DNA from: Eubacteriaceae bacterium
Lineage (GTDB): Bacteria > Bacillota > Clostridia > Eubacteriales > Anaerofustaceae
Assembly (NCBI GenBank): GCA_009782875.1
Contig: WRIE01000011.1
Coordinates: 1 to 60,342, forward strand
Length of the DNA stretch: 60,342 nt
Direction: 5' to 3'
Within the stretch, counting starts at the first letter, position 1. Each line of letters begins with the position of its first letter. A program made the position numbers and the translations under genes. Below the pieces are notes generated by a model. It saw only the letters and a program-made list of their open reading frames with translations, was not told the DNA's origin and searched no databases. Below, one piece after another: positions 1-8,742 of the stretch.

Positions 1-1
1 G

Positions 2-172
2 CGCAACGAGGCCCATATGTTCATTGTCCTTCCCAAAAGATGGATTGTTGAAAGATCATTCGGATGGGCTGACAATTGCCGGAGGCTGTGGAAGGTTTGC
101 GAAAGGCATTTGAGCACATTTTGCCAAATGTTTGTATTGTCATTTATTTCTGTTCTTTTGAGGAGATACTAA
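2..172 (+). CDS. IS5-family transposase, C-terminal end (cut by window edge)
   Basis: An open frame runs in from the left edge and stops at TAA 170-172, giving the last 56 residues of a protein. It contains the block R-W-I-V-E-R-S-F-G-W followed by C-R-R-L, typical of the C-terminal DDE-domain signature of IS5-type transposases (family usage is R-W-V-V-E-R-T-F-A-W-x-x-x-x-R-R-L). Only the end of the gene is visible, so intactness cannot be judged. It marks the left part of the window as mobile-element territory, like the right end. Confidence 0.7.
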   Translation, partial: RNEAHMFIVLPKRWIVERSFGWADNCRRLWKVCERHLSTFCQMFVLSFISVLLRRY

Positions 173-371
173 ACATCCTCTTAGGGTTTATTTCTGTATT
201 TGCCATTTTTTTTGGTTCCTTTTCATATTAAATTATTTTACAACCAATGCGCTGGCGGTAATGCAAATAAAAACGCCATCAATGGCGTTAAGTAATGATT
301 AGTCTGTTTTCATGTCATTGGGAAACTCTCCCATCAATGTTAAAATCGATAAATACAAGGAGGACAAATCA

Positions 372-959
372 TTGAAAAAAAATATTATTATAGCGTTATG
401 TACTATGCTGCTAATCGTGGGTTGCGGCAAAACAGATAAAAAAGCCCCAGATGGCAAACTAGCCGATTTTAAGGACCTTCAAGCTATTGGCGAGGAAATT
501 CTGCTTTCAGATAGCCAATACCCATTGATGTTGTTAGTGATGGGACCCTCAAAAGACGATCATAACGGCGAGCTTGTTGAACTTTCCCGCATGGAAGCCG
601 AAACGTTTCTTAGCACTCTTCGGCTAAACGAGTGGGAGCAACGTGGCGAGCATATCGAAACATTTGATGGATATAGCCCCCCGTTCTACCCTGGTAGCCT
701 CATTCTTCCAGGCGATTTTTACGAAAATTTAGACGACAAGCCATCGGCGTTTGAATTGCTCATTAGCTATAAGAACCACCAAGCAGTTGTCAGAAGGATC
801 ACATACACCAACAGCAGCGACCCTAACTTGGCAGTGAAGTACGAGTGGCAACTGTACCACTTGCCCGACGGGATCGTGGATGGTTTGCGCGACTTCGAGG
901 CTGGGCTGGTAGAAACACACAACCTGACTTTCCCTAACCGCGATAGATGGATTGGTTAG
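372..959 (+). CDS. Predicted lipoprotein of unknown function
   Basis: The start chosen is TTG at 372, because AAGGAGG lies at 358-364 and the frame from TTG gives a clean signal peptide: two lysines, a hydrophobic stretch and the lipobox L-I-V-G-C with the lipidated cysteine at residue 18. The mature protein of about 178 residues is mostly polar and acidic, with no motif I recognise. It should be exported and anchored to the outer face of the membrane. A short perfect stem (272-289) lies upstream. The next gene on the right is convergent. Function is unknown. Confidence 0.6.
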   Translation: MKKNIIIALCTMLLIVGCGKTDKKAPDGKLADFKDLQAIGEEILLSDSQYPLMLLVMGPSKDDHNGELVELSRMEAETFLSTLRLNEWEQRGEHIETFDGYSPPFYPGSLILPGDFYENLDDKPSAFELLISYKNHQAVVRRITYTNSSDPNLAVKYEWQLYHLPDGIVDGLRDFEAGLVETHNLTFPNRDRWIG

Positions 960-965
960 TGTGGC

Positions 966-3417
966 TTAGATCAACGAAGGAAGCGCCTCCCACAGCAGCC
1001 ACGGCTCTTGGCCAAGCGCCCATAGAGCGAAGCCCGCAAAGCCGTACTCATAGGCAGCCCTGTCGATCCAGTAGCGCAGCGAGTCGATGTCCGAGTACCA
1101 AAGCACGGAAAAGCCGTCATCGTCGCCCAAATAAAGCCTAGCCACCCAAGTGTTTATGTCCTTCAGCCTTACAACAGCCTGGTGGTCTCCCGGGCACGCC
1201 AAAGGCAGAAGGCCTGTGTGGTAGAAGCCGTAGTCGGCTGATATGTCCTCGCTTCGAGTGTCGCGCTCCTCGATGTCTGAAAGGATCCGGAAAGTTCCGA
1301 ACTCGCTTTCCCACGCCACGCCGCTGCGGGCGAGCCGCCCATACTCCCTCGCTGCGCCATCGGGCGCCACGACCTCGAAGCACTCTGCCGGCTCGTATTG
1401 CCAAGCGTCGCCGACACGCAGCAAATCCGACATTACCGGGCAATCGGACTTGTACCCGCACCTGCCGGAGCCCTGCGCTGATATGTTCGCAGTGAAGCGC
1501 AGGGTGTTGTTTGCGCCGCTATCTACCCTGACCCTAGAGCCCCGCTTTCTCATCGCTATCGTGTAGAGGGCGGGGCTGCCCTTTAGCGAGCCTGCAGGCG
1601 TGTTTGCGTAGCTGGACTGGTAGGAGCCCAGCAGGCTGCCCCCTTGCCACAATTCCAGGCACTGCGTGGCCATGTTGATGCAAAGCCACAAGGTGCCCAG
1701 CATAATGCCGCCGCGCCCCCTCGATCCAGCGGGGAAGGCGATAGTCGCCCTCACATGCATGTCGCCAAAGCCCTCGTGCTCAAGCCAGATCTCCCCGGAC
1801 CCCTCAAGCTGGCTGTATGGCCTGCCAAGCCATCCGTCTTGCCACACGCCCCAAGCCTCGGGCGACGGCTGCTTCCAGTACTGCGCGAGCATGCCGTCCC
1901 GCCAATCCTCATACCACACAAGCGCGCTGTCGGGAGGTCGCCTCAGCGCCTCTGTTGTCAGCCTGAACCCGTTGCGCGGAACCACATCAGCCCCGTTCAC
2001 ATCGACAAACGGGCGCGGCGACAATGTGAACTCCGCCTCCCCGCACCATGCGGACTCGCTGAAAGCCGAGCAAGCCCTGAAGCCGTAGAATTGCGCCAGC
2101 GGGGCTCCCGCCACCTCAAGCGTGTGCGACCCCCCGCCAACTGTGCCTATCTTCTTCCAGACTGTCTTGCGCCAATATGGCCACCACAAGCGGCTCTCGC
2201 TGATAGTCGCCGGCTGCCCATCAAGCCGGAATGATATGCTGCCAGATGAGAAGAACGGGAAGACGAAGCACACTGCGATGTCCCAGCTCCCCGCAGGCAG
2301 CGAAAAATCGTAGAAGGCCGTCCCGGATCCGTTGAGCGTCACAGACTCCGAGCCGATGCCCATGTATTCGTCGTCGGTGCTGTCGGGCACGCCGCTGCGC
2401 TCAAGGGTGACGCCCCTGAACACCGTTTTTTGCGTCTTGCCATAGCATGTCAGGTAGGAGCGCCTGCCGTACCAGCCTTCGATGGCGGGACCCGCGCGGC
2501 TGCCCGCGTCCTTGCCGTCCACAAAGTCGTAGACATGGGGCAGCATATAGGGCACCTGCTCATCCTCGTCCCAGTACGCCGCGAACGGCACGAAGTTGCC
2601 CTCCGGGGCTGTCTGGGTGAAATTGTGCACCGAGTACACGCCCTCCATCCAGTACTTCACTGCCAAATAGGTGTGGGACTCGCCCCTGTAGGAGCCTCCC
2701 CATTCGCTTGGCTCTGCGTGTATGCGCCAGTACCAGCCGTAGCCTGGCAGCCCCAGGAACACCTTGCTTGGATCCATCGACTTCAGCACATGGGCATACA
2801 CCGGCTCCAGCCAGCTCCTCGGCGAAACAGGCCCCGGCGCTTCCTGCCCAGCTCATGCCGTAGCTCATGACTGTGGCTGTGTCGACTAAAGGGTTTAGGT
2901 CTGAGTACCTGCACCAGTTTTCGCCGCCCACAGACGCGCCGTCCCCTGTCATGCCGGGAAGGCACACATTGAGCAGCTTGCCGGCGCCATGCACGGTTGA
3001 GGATATCATGGAAAAAAGCGTGTTCGCCGCCGCTGTGTTCTCCGATTGCCCGCCGTTCTCCAAATCGATGTCGATGCCGTGCGCCCATGGGTACTTTGCC
3101 AGGATCCGCAGCAGCTCGGACAAAAAAACAGCCCTCGCGCCGTTCATATTGTTTCGCAGGGCTGTGAATACGCTGGAAGCGCCGTCGTTCCGGATGGTGA
3201 GCATCCACTTCAGGTGCGGACATTTAGAGCGCACAGCGGCAAAGCTTGCCGGGTTGATGCCATCCTCCGTGATGGAGCCGGAGCTGCCCGCCATAAACGA
3301 GAAAATGCCAATGTGGGTCATCCTGTCGCTATGGCTGTTTAACGTGTCCCACATGCGCTGGTTGCCCTGGAATGTCCACATGTAGGCGCCGTGCCCTTTG
3401 CTTCTGTCTACTGCCAT
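966..3417 (-). pseudogene. GH18-type glycosidase, phage-tail-like, broken by one frameshift
   Basis: Two minus-strand frames join into one protein of about 810 residues. The first (from 3417) begins A-V-D-R-S-K-G-H-G-A-Y and carries the GH18 active-site motif H-G-I-D-I-D-L-E ending at Glu120. The second (to 966) continues the barrel with G-L-P-G-Y-G-W-Y-W, has a large inserted beta-rich region resembling a concanavalin-like domain, and ends with a Trp-rich GH18-like tail (L-W-Y-S-D-I-D-S-L-R). The break lies near 2805-2825 and needs one added or removed base. No signal peptide is visible. GH18 domains of this kind occur in phage tail or tail-like particles, where they cut cell-wall glycans; that role is inferred. 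Decay or a sequencing error could explain the frameshift. Confidence 0.65.
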
Positions 3418-3638
3418 GCGTTGCTTTTGGCTGCCGCTGCCCTTGCCTCAAGCTCCATTCCAGCTATGATTTTGGCGAAGTTCCACTCCTGCGGGTTTTC
3501 GACATCAACGCCACCGGCTTTGGCGAATGCTGTCGCCTTCGCTATTGCGGCATAGTACAGGCTTTTCTCGTTGGCGTCCAGCGTGTCTATGAGCCGCGGC
3601 TCCGCTTTCTGGCTAGTTCCTGGCTTCTTGTATTTCAT
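3408..3638 (-). CDS. Small phage-like protein upstream of the GH18 gene
   Basis: A 76-residue protein starting M-K-Y-K-K-P-G-T-S. The start at 3638 is set by TAAGGAGGGATTA just before the ATG. It is rich in Ala, Lys and Glu, with a likely helical C-terminal half, and its end overlaps the GH18 start by 10 bases, which suggests translational coupling. No family recognised. The small size, position and overlap fit a structural or adaptor protein of a tail-type cassette, but this is inference. Confidence 0.5.
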   Translation of the reverse strand: MKYKKPGTSQKAEPRLIDTLDANEKSLYYAAIAKATAFAKAGGVDVENPQEWNFAKIIAGMELEARAAAAKSNAWQ

Positions 3639-3648
3639 TAATCCCTCC

Positions 3649-4024
3649 TTATGGCCATTTGTTGGCGGCATCGCTTGCTTCGTTATACTCAAACAAAATT
3701 ATCGCGCTCCCGCCTTCTCCCGGGTCGATTACCACCCAGTTGTCGTGGGGGGCTGTGACGTACGGCAAAAAGCCGCTCCAGGCTGCAGGGCTGCCGTTTA
3801 CAAGGCGCGACCTGTCCTTGGTCGATATGACTGCCACAGCGCCCCCGGCAAGGCTCGTGAGAGCCCCCGTATGCGACCCGGCGCCCCTGTGGGAGTACTC
3901 CAAGCGCCGCGTGGCTTCACGGTCAATTAAAGGGGCATAGCAGACGTGCCGTTGCCAGGCAGTATGTAAGCCCCACATACTCGCCAGCCAGCTTGTCAGC
4001 CTCTGCCATTGTCAGCGTGTGCAT
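3649..4024 (-). pseudogene. Hypothetical phage-like protein, frameshifted
   Basis: Reading from ATG at 4024 gives M-H-T-L-T-M-A-E-A-D-K-L-A-G-E-Y-V-G-L-T-Y, then the sense frame moves near 3940-3950 into one reading R-H-V-C-Y-A-P-L-I-D-R-E-A-T and ending A-A-N-K-W-P at 3649. Both halves look protein-like and join well, so I read them as one small protein of about 120 residues with one frameshift. It ends 11 bases before the next small gene and belongs to the same decaying cassette. No family recognised. Confidence 0.4.
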
Positions 4025-4034
4025 GTCCTGGGCT

Positions 4035-4233
4035 TCTGGACTGTCCCGTCCCGCAGCGAGTCGATGTCCGAGTACCAGAGCACATAAAACCCGTCGCCGC
4101 CGCTTGAATAAAGCCTCGCCGCCCACACGTTGATGTCTTTTAGCCGAGAAGCAAGAAACGAGATTATGGCCATGTGGCTCGTTTTGATGCCGTGGTCATT
4201 TTACGGCAGCCCACATTCGCTGGTTATCCTGGT
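4035..4233 (-). pseudogene. Degraded partial copy of the GH18 gene
   Basis: Read on the minus strand with frame changes, this stretch contains Q-D-N-Q-R-M-W-A-A, matching the N-terminal Q-G-N-Q-R-M-W-D of the GH18 gene at 966-3417. It is followed directly by L-K-D-I-N-V-W-A-A-R-L-Y and V-L-W-Y-S-D-I-D-S-L-R, matching that gene's C-terminal L-K-D-I-N-T-W-V-A-R-L-Y and V-L-W-Y-S-D-I-D-S-L-R. The middle of the gene is missing, so this is a relic with a large internal deletion. It shows that the GH18 cassette once existed in at least two tandem copies. Confidence 0.55.
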
Positions 4234-4498
4234 TCGTCTAGCAAGCTTCTATAGTAGGATCATACAACATCGGTTGCCAATCAAGTGAATTAAAGAGATG
4301 TTTGCTATATGCAAAAAACGCTGATAGTGCTAAAGTTTCGACTGTTTTCTTATCCTTTCGATTAGAATCCAAATTGTGTATGATATAATACAAACTGCTA
4401 GGTTTAGCACGACGTAAATGGTTTCATCTAGTTCTTCCGCAAAACAGTGTTCATCCAAACAAGGGATAAACATCGATATGAGAAGGAGTTCTAATCCC

Positions 4499-4759
4499 AT
4501 GAGCCACGATTTTTTCCAGAATGTTGAATGCAAATATTTTCCTTGCCATGATGTAGATGATCTTGAAGAATTCAGCTGCCTGTTTTGCTATTGCCCTTTG
4601 TATGCTTTGGGGGAAGGTTGTGGTGGAGATTTTGTCTTCACTGAAAAAGGAGTTAAGAACTGCAAATTTTGTGTCATTCCACATACAAAAGAAAACTACG
4701 ATTATGTGACAGACAAGTGCCAGGAAATAATTGAAATGGTAAGAAAGAGGATTGTCTGA
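4499..4759 (+). CDS. Cysteine-rich small domain protein (PF04071-like)
   Basis: An 86-residue protein starting M-S-H-D-F-F-Q-N; the start follows AAGGAG at 4481-4487. It has nine cysteines (11, 16, 27, 30, 32, 41, 55, 58, 74) and His17 and His62, in the arrangement F-F-Q-N-x-E-C-x-Y-F-P-C-H ... C-L-F-C-Y-C-P-L-Y-A-L-G ... C-G-G known from the Cys-rich small domain family. The pattern suggests metal or iron-sulfur binding. Members are often found near cobalamin genes in anaerobes; here the cbi operon is 29 kb away. The methyltransferase gene starts 5 bases downstream, so the two are probably cotranscribed. The biochemical role is unknown. Confidence 0.8.
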   Translation: MSHDFFQNVECKYFPCHDVDDLEEFSCLFCYCPLYALGEGCGGDFVFTEKGVKNCKFCVIPHTKENYDYVTDKCQEIIEMVRKRIV

Positions 4760-4764
4760 GTTTT

Positions 4765-5496
4765 ATGGCAATCTACTCGCTCTTGGCTTATGACTATGAT
4801 TTGCTGGTGTACGAGCATGACTACGATGTTTGGTTCGAGAAACTGAAACTGCTTTCTGGAGTGCCAAATTTGAAGAGAAAAGTGGTTTTAGACCTTGGCT
4901 GCGGAACCGGAGAAATGTTGCGACGGTTTTACTTGGAAGGAGCCCAGGTTTGGGGGGTTGATGTCTCAAGTGACATGTTGGCCATTGCCGACTCCAAATT
5001 CAAAAGGCGTGCAGCCAAGAGGTTCTTTAATGTTGACATGAGCTCGTTTGTTTGTAGCCAAAAGTTTGACTTCATATACTCCATGTCTGATAGTGTAAAC
5101 TATCTGGAAGCAAAATCAATCAGCCCACTATTGGAAAATGTCTGGCAGATGCTGGCTCCAGGATCAGTTTTCGCATTTGATGTATTGAATATTGAATTTT
5201 TTACAGATGAAAATTTCGCGTCTACTATTTATGCCGATGAGCGCATCGAAGTAGAAGACGGCTTTTTTAACTTTGTGCGCTTAGTCAGCGATGATAGAGC
5301 GACCTTGAAGACAACGGTCAGCGTAAAAACTGCGTCAGGGACGTTTGCTGAAGAGCATCTCCAGTATTTGCACTCCGATGAAATGATCGCAAAAACGGCT
5401 CGTGAAGCTGGTTTTACTGGAGTTGACTCATATGAGTTTTATACTGGCTTTCCCTCGGGAGTCCCTGAAAAAACACAGTTCAAGTTAACCCGCTAA
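4765..5496 (+). CDS. Class I SAM-dependent methyltransferase
   Basis: A 243-residue protein whose Rossmann-type SAM-binding loop V-L-D-L-G-C-G-T-G-E is near residues 41-50, followed by the acidic ribose-binding position in G-V-D-V-S-S-D-M-L. The C-terminal half has the usual beta hairpin layout. The N-terminus, with repeated Tyr and Asp (Y-D-Y-D-L-L-V-Y), is like the small-molecule methyltransferases of the Methyltransf_25 type common in Firmicutes. The substrate cannot be inferred. It starts 5 bases after the Cys-rich small protein, so the two probably form an operon. Confidence 0.85.
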   Translation: MAIYSLLAYDYDLLVYEHDYDVWFEKLKLLSGVPNLKRKVVLDLGCGTGEMLRRFYLEGAQVWGVDVSSDMLAIADSKFKRRAAKRFFNVDMSSFVCSQKFDFIYSMSDSVNYLEAKSISPLLENVWQMLAPGSVFAFDVLNIEFFTDENFASTIYADERIEVEDGFFNFVRLVSDDRATLKTTVSVKTASGTFAEEHLQYLHSDEMIAKTAREAGFTGVDSYEFYTGFPSGVPEKTQFKLTR

Positions 5497-5577
5497 AATT
5501 TGGGAGAGGGAATGGTAGTCTTAATTCAAAAGTAAGAAAGTATTTTGCGAAAAATTGACGGAATTACATTTTCGTTA

Positions 5578-5606
5578 TTGACAAGAGATTTATGCTCATA
5601 TATAAT
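5578..5606 (+). promoter_or_regulatory. Consensus sigma-A promoter for the first tRNA cluster
   Basis: TTGACA (5578-5583), a 17-base spacer and TATAAT (5601-5606): a perfect consensus promoter 18 bases before the first tRNA. Such strength is expected for stable RNA genes. Confidence 0.9.
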
Positions 5607-5624
5607 GACTCTTGCATCACACTT

Positions 5625-5700
5625 GGTCGCATAGCTCAGCTGGGAGAGCACTTGCCTTACAAGCAAGGGGTCATAGGTTCGAGCCCTATTGCGACCACCA
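5625..5700 (+). tRNA. tRNA-Val (anticodon TAC)
   Basis: Full cloverleaf: acceptor GGTCGCA pairing with TGCGACC, anticodon loop CTTACAA between CTTGC and GCAAG, T-arm with GGTTCGAGCC, and an encoded CCA end. First gene of the cluster. Confidence 0.95.
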
Positions 5701-5707
5701 TGGAACT

Positions 5708-5784
5708 GGACCGGTAGTTCAGACGGTTAGAATGCCAGCCTGTCACGCTGGAGGTCGAGGGTTCGAGTCCCTTCCGGTTCGCCA
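5708..5784 (+). tRNA. tRNA-Asp (anticodon GTC)
   Basis: Acceptor GGACCGG pairs with CCGGTTC (one G-T pair), then TA at positions 8-9. The anticodon loop is CTGTCAC between CCAGC and GCTGG, discriminator G and encoded CCA. It lies 7 bases after tRNA-Val. Confidence 0.95.
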
Positions 5785-5787
5785 TTT

Positions 5788-5863
5788 GCCTAGGTAGCTC
5801 AGTCGGTAGAGCAGCAGACTGAAAATCTGCGTGTCGGTGGTTCGATTCCGCCCCTAGGCACCA
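5788..5863 (+). tRNA. tRNA-Phe (anticodon GAA)
   Basis: Acceptor GCCTAGG pairs with CCTAGGC. The anticodon loop is CTGAAAA between GCAGA and TCTGC; the CCA end is encoded. It starts 3 bases after tRNA-Asp. Confidence 0.95.
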
Positions 5864-5884
5864 ACTATATTATTATTTTTACTT

Positions 5885-5959
5885 GCGAAAGTGGCTCAGC
5901 GGTAGAGCATCGCCTTGCCAAGGCGAGGGTCGCGGGTTCAATTCCCGTCTTTCGCTCCA
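5885..5959 (+). tRNA. tRNA-Gly (anticodon GCC)
   Basis: Acceptor GCGAAAG pairs with CTTTCGC. The anticodon loop is TTGCCAA between TCGCC and GGCGA; the CCA end is encoded. Fourth gene of the first tRNA group. Confidence 0.95.
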
Positions 5960-6070
5960 TTGCTTGCAACCTGCTTTCTAAATTTTTTAGCTAGCAGGTT
6001 TCTCAATTTCATCATTTTAGACTGCCATGTGTCGAAGGATTGAAAATGCAATCGATATAAATAATTTTCC

Positions 6071-6100
6071 TTGCCATTTTTATAGTGGTTGTTGTATAAT
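6071..6100 (+). promoter_or_regulatory. Promoter for the second tRNA pair
   Basis: TTGCCA (6071-6076), an 18-base spacer and TATAAT (6095-6100) lie 31 bases before tRNA-Cys. This suggests that the Cys and Leu tRNAs have their own transcript in addition to any readthrough. Confidence 0.7.
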
Positions 6101-6131
6101 ATCAACGCACACATCTTGTTTAAGATTTAGA

Positions 6132-6205
6132 GGCGACATAGCCAAGCGGTAAGGCAAAGGTCTGCAAAATCTTCACCACCGGTTCGATTCCGGTTGTCGC
6201 CTCCA
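6132..6205 (+). tRNA. tRNA-Cys (anticodon GCA)
   Basis: Acceptor GGCGACA pairs with TGTCGCC. The anticodon loop is CTGCAAA between AAGGT and ATCTT; the CCA end is encoded. Confidence 0.94.
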
Positions 6206-6209
6206 TTTT

Positions 6210-6294
6210 GCCGAAGTGGCGGAATTGGCAGACGCACAGGACTTAAAATCCTGCGGTTGAATAAACCATACCGGTTCGACCCCGGTCTTCGGCA
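6210..6294 (+). tRNA. tRNA-Leu (anticodon TAA)
   Basis: A class II tRNA with a long variable arm. Acceptor GCCGAAG pairs with CTTCGGC, the anticodon is TAA in ACTTAAA, and the discriminator is A. No CCA is encoded, unlike the five genes before it, so the tail must be added enzymatically. Confidence 0.93.
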
Positions 6295-6701
6295 TATTAT
6301 GATTTTTGATTTACCAGTATGCGCTGTTACAGTGTAGCAGTGTGTTTTTTTTTGTTGATTATCGTTATCAACACGATGTCTTAGTAAGTATACAGTTTGC
6401 ATATATAATATATAAATAAAAAAGCTCCAATTGAAGCCAGCTAACATCGCCCCTAGGTTGCCAAACATATGTAAGCCAAGGGGAGAGAAAAAGCTTTAAG
6501 GCAAGAACTTGGTTTTTCATCCAGTAGTTGTGCAAGCGACCAACATGGCAATATGAAAAAATAGCACAGGTTTTCTATAGATCTCAAAAGCATGCGCTGG
6601 AATTTCGATATAACCATCCTTTGCCCTGGTCTCTTTCAATAGATTTATCCCTTTCGTCTGCTAAAATTACAGCAACGAGCTGCGTGAGTGGCTAACGCAG
6701 G
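6295..6701. other. Intergenic stretch without recognisable genes
   Basis: About 400 bases between the tRNA cluster and the convergent Nudix gene. A weak hairpin followed by nine T residues (about 6317-6355) could end the tRNA transcript. Nothing else is recognisable. Confidence 0.5.
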
Positions 6702-7544
6702 TTATTCTTTGTTTCTCACATATATTTGCGAAGGCCTATGGCCCGCATTCTGGGTGTATTCGCCTGTTTGGACCACAAAGCTGTTTACCTTTCGGCGGAA
6801 AGCGGCAGAGAGCAGCCTCTTGCCGGAGAGGAGCTCGTACACTTGTTGCAATTCGCTTAGAGTGAACTTTTCGGGCATCAGATTAAACGCCAAATCCGAG
6901 TATTCCAACTCGCCTCTAAGCCTCATCAACGCGTATGCGATTATTTTTGCATGGTCAAATGCCAAGCCGTCATTCTTAATAATTTCAGGCTCCAGCTGTT
7001 CCCCGTTTAAGGCCACTGTGGCAGAAAGTTCCACATCACCCGCTTTCAGGCTAAGCGCAACCTGACCATTCCCGCTGCTGGCGTTTAACACGAACCACTT
7101 TGCGCTTTGGGCGTCGCTGCCTGCAATAGCTTCAAGTTTTCCACTACTGACAAGAGCCATATGGGCGACGCTTATGACCCACGCGCGGGGATCCCTACCA
7201 GGGGTGCTGAATGCGAATAGCTGCTCAATGTAGCTGTCTGCAACACCGGTTTCCTCTTCCAGCTCCCGGCATGCTGCGCTTCCGACAGTTTCATCTGGCT
7301 CAACAAACCCTCCAGGCAGAGCCCATTGCCCAATATGAGGGTGCCCAGCCCGCTGGATAAGCAGGAGGCAAAGCTGCTTTGATGGCAGCTTGCGGTAATT
7401 GTCTTGGCTTCCTTCTGATATGGCGAATGCCACAGTGTCAACAGCTACAGATGGGCAAGGGTATTCCTTCTGGTTGTATTGGGCAAGAAATTGCTGTTCA
7501 TCCATACCGTTTTCATCTAATAGATTCATTGTTCCAACCACCAT
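6702..7544 (-). CDS. Nudix domain regulator, NrtR-like
   Basis: A 280-residue protein with an N-terminal Nudix domain and a C-terminal winged helix. The Nudix box reads G-F-V-E-P-D-E followed by seven residues and R-E-L-E-E-E-T-G-V, matching G-x5-E-x7-R-E-U-x-E-E-x-G-U. The last 60 residues (F-T-L-S-E-L-Q-Q-V-Y-E ... G-H-R-P-S-Q) match the winged helix of the NrtR group. NrtR proteins bind ADP-ribose or related nucleotides and repress NAD or sugar genes. No target gene is adjacent, so the regulon is unknown. ATG 7544 and ATG 7529 are both possible starts; the AAGGAA site fits neither ideally. Confidence 0.8.
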   Translation of the reverse strand: MVVGTMNLLDENGMDEQQFLAQYNQKEYPCPSVAVDTVAFAISEGSQDNYRKLPSKQLCLLLIQRAGHPHIGQWALPGGFVEPDETVGSAACRELEEETGVADSYIEQLFAFSTPGRDPRAWVISVAHMALVSSGKLEAIAGSDAQSAKWFVLNASSGNGQVALSLKAGDVELSATVALNGEQLEPEIIKNDGLAFDHAKIIAYALMRLRGELEYSDLAFNLMPEKFTLSELQQVYELLSGKRLLSAAFRRKVNSFVVQTGEYTQNAGHRPSQIYVRNKE

Positions 7545-7791
7545 TTCCTTCTGTATTTTTAATGTGATAATATCAGTATGTTATTAACTAACTGTTATTA
7601 TACTTATTTCTTTTAGCTGGTCAATAATACTAAAAGTTATGTTATAGGTATATGCGAAATTCCAGTCTCTACTAACAAAATAATCGATAATTTGTGGATA
7701 TTCTGGAAAAAACAAAATGCTATGGTAAAATGGTTATAACAATCAAAGCGTTTGTCCTCAAAAAAATAAAAGCGCTTCAACAGGAGGAAGC

Positions 7792-8664
7792 ATGTCAACA
7801 CAAATACCAAAAGTCTTTATGACAACAAAAATCGACTCTGGCGGGCTTATAGCTGTGTACAATGCATTGGGCGCTTCGCCCCAAGGTCGCATCGCAGCGA
7901 AAATCACCACTGGAGAGCCGCCAAATAGCAATTACTTGCGAGCAGAGCTGATACAAGAGCTTGTGTCATCCTTAGGGGCAACATTTGTCGAGTCAAACAC
8001 TGCATATCCTGGATCCCGCAAAGACAACGAGAAACACTACCAAGTGGCAAAAGACCATGGCTTTACCGGCTATGCGGATTTTGACTTGTTAGACGCAAAC
8101 GGCTCAATATCCATTCCGATAGCCGGAGGGGAAGTGATCACCGAGAACTTCGTAGGCGCGAATTTTCCGAATTATGACTATTATGTTGTTTTGTCCCATT
8201 TTAAGGGCCACCAGATGGCTGGATATGGCGGTGCGATCAAAAACATTTCCATTGGCATTGCCTCTTCAGAGGGGAAAATGTGGCTCCATTCTGCAGGGAC
8301 TTCGAAGACGAGTTTTGGCTCAGGGGAACATGACGACTTTTTAAGGGCAATGGCTGAATCTGCCAAGAGCATCGTCGACTACTTGAATGGGAATATTTTG
8401 TATATTAATGTGATGAACAGGCTCTCTATCGATTGCGACTGCAACGGAAACCCAGCTGAGCCAGACATGCATGATATCGGAATTCTGGCATCCATGGACC
8501 CTGTTGCCCTGGATAGGGCATGTGTAGATTTGGTGCAGGGAGCTCCGGATAGCGAATCACTCTTGGAGCGTATAAATTCAATGAATGGCACACTGACTAT
8601 TGACCATGCATCCAAGATCGGCCTCGGCAGCATTGAATATGAGCTAGTAAATATCGATGCATAG
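7792..8664 (+). CDS. DUF362 domain protein
   Basis: A 290-residue protein of the DUF362 family (PF04015), recognisable by the S-H-F-K-G-H-Q-M-A-G-Y-G-G-A-I-K-N block near residue 144 and the D-C-D-C-N-G-N-P ... D-I-G-I-L-A-S-M-D-P-V-A-L-D block near the C-terminus. Family members bind metal or iron-sulfur centres through the conserved Cys and His. Many relatives also carry a C-terminal ferredoxin domain, which is missing here. The GGAGGAAG site precedes the ATG, and a strong terminator follows, so it is a single-gene unit. The reaction is unknown. Confidence 0.85.
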   Translation: MSTQIPKVFMTTKIDSGGLIAVYNALGASPQGRIAAKITTGEPPNSNYLRAELIQELVSSLGATFVESNTAYPGSRKDNEKHYQVAKDHGFTGYADFDLLDANGSISIPIAGGEVITENFVGANFPNYDYYVVLSHFKGHQMAGYGGAIKNISIGIASSEGKMWLHSAGTSKTSFGSGEHDDFLRAMAESAKSIVDYLNGNILYINVMNRLSIDCDCNGNPAEPDMHDIGILASMDPVALDRACVDLVQGAPDSESLLERINSMNGTLTIDHASKIGLGSIEYELVNIDA

Positions 8665-8686
8665 CAAACAGGCTGCACAATTCTAG

Positions 8687-8742
8687 ACGGCAAGCAGGTA
8701 TCCTAAGGGGATAATTGCTCGCCGTTTTTTTTTTTTTTTTTT
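8687..8742 (+). terminator. Rho-independent terminator after the DUF362 gene
   Basis: A long imperfect hairpin (ACGGCAAGCAGGTATCC pairing with GGGATAATTGCTCGCCGT) is followed by an unbroken run of 18 T residues. It lies 23 bases after the stop codon. Confidence 0.85.

Noticed and set aside
4330..4533. 67-residue minus-strand frame with two hydrophobic segments
   Set aside because: It overlaps the ribosome site and start of the Cys-rich protein, and has no independent support.
6127..6468. 113-residue minus-strand open frame
   Set aside because: It covers two tRNA genes on the other strand and has no ribosome site.
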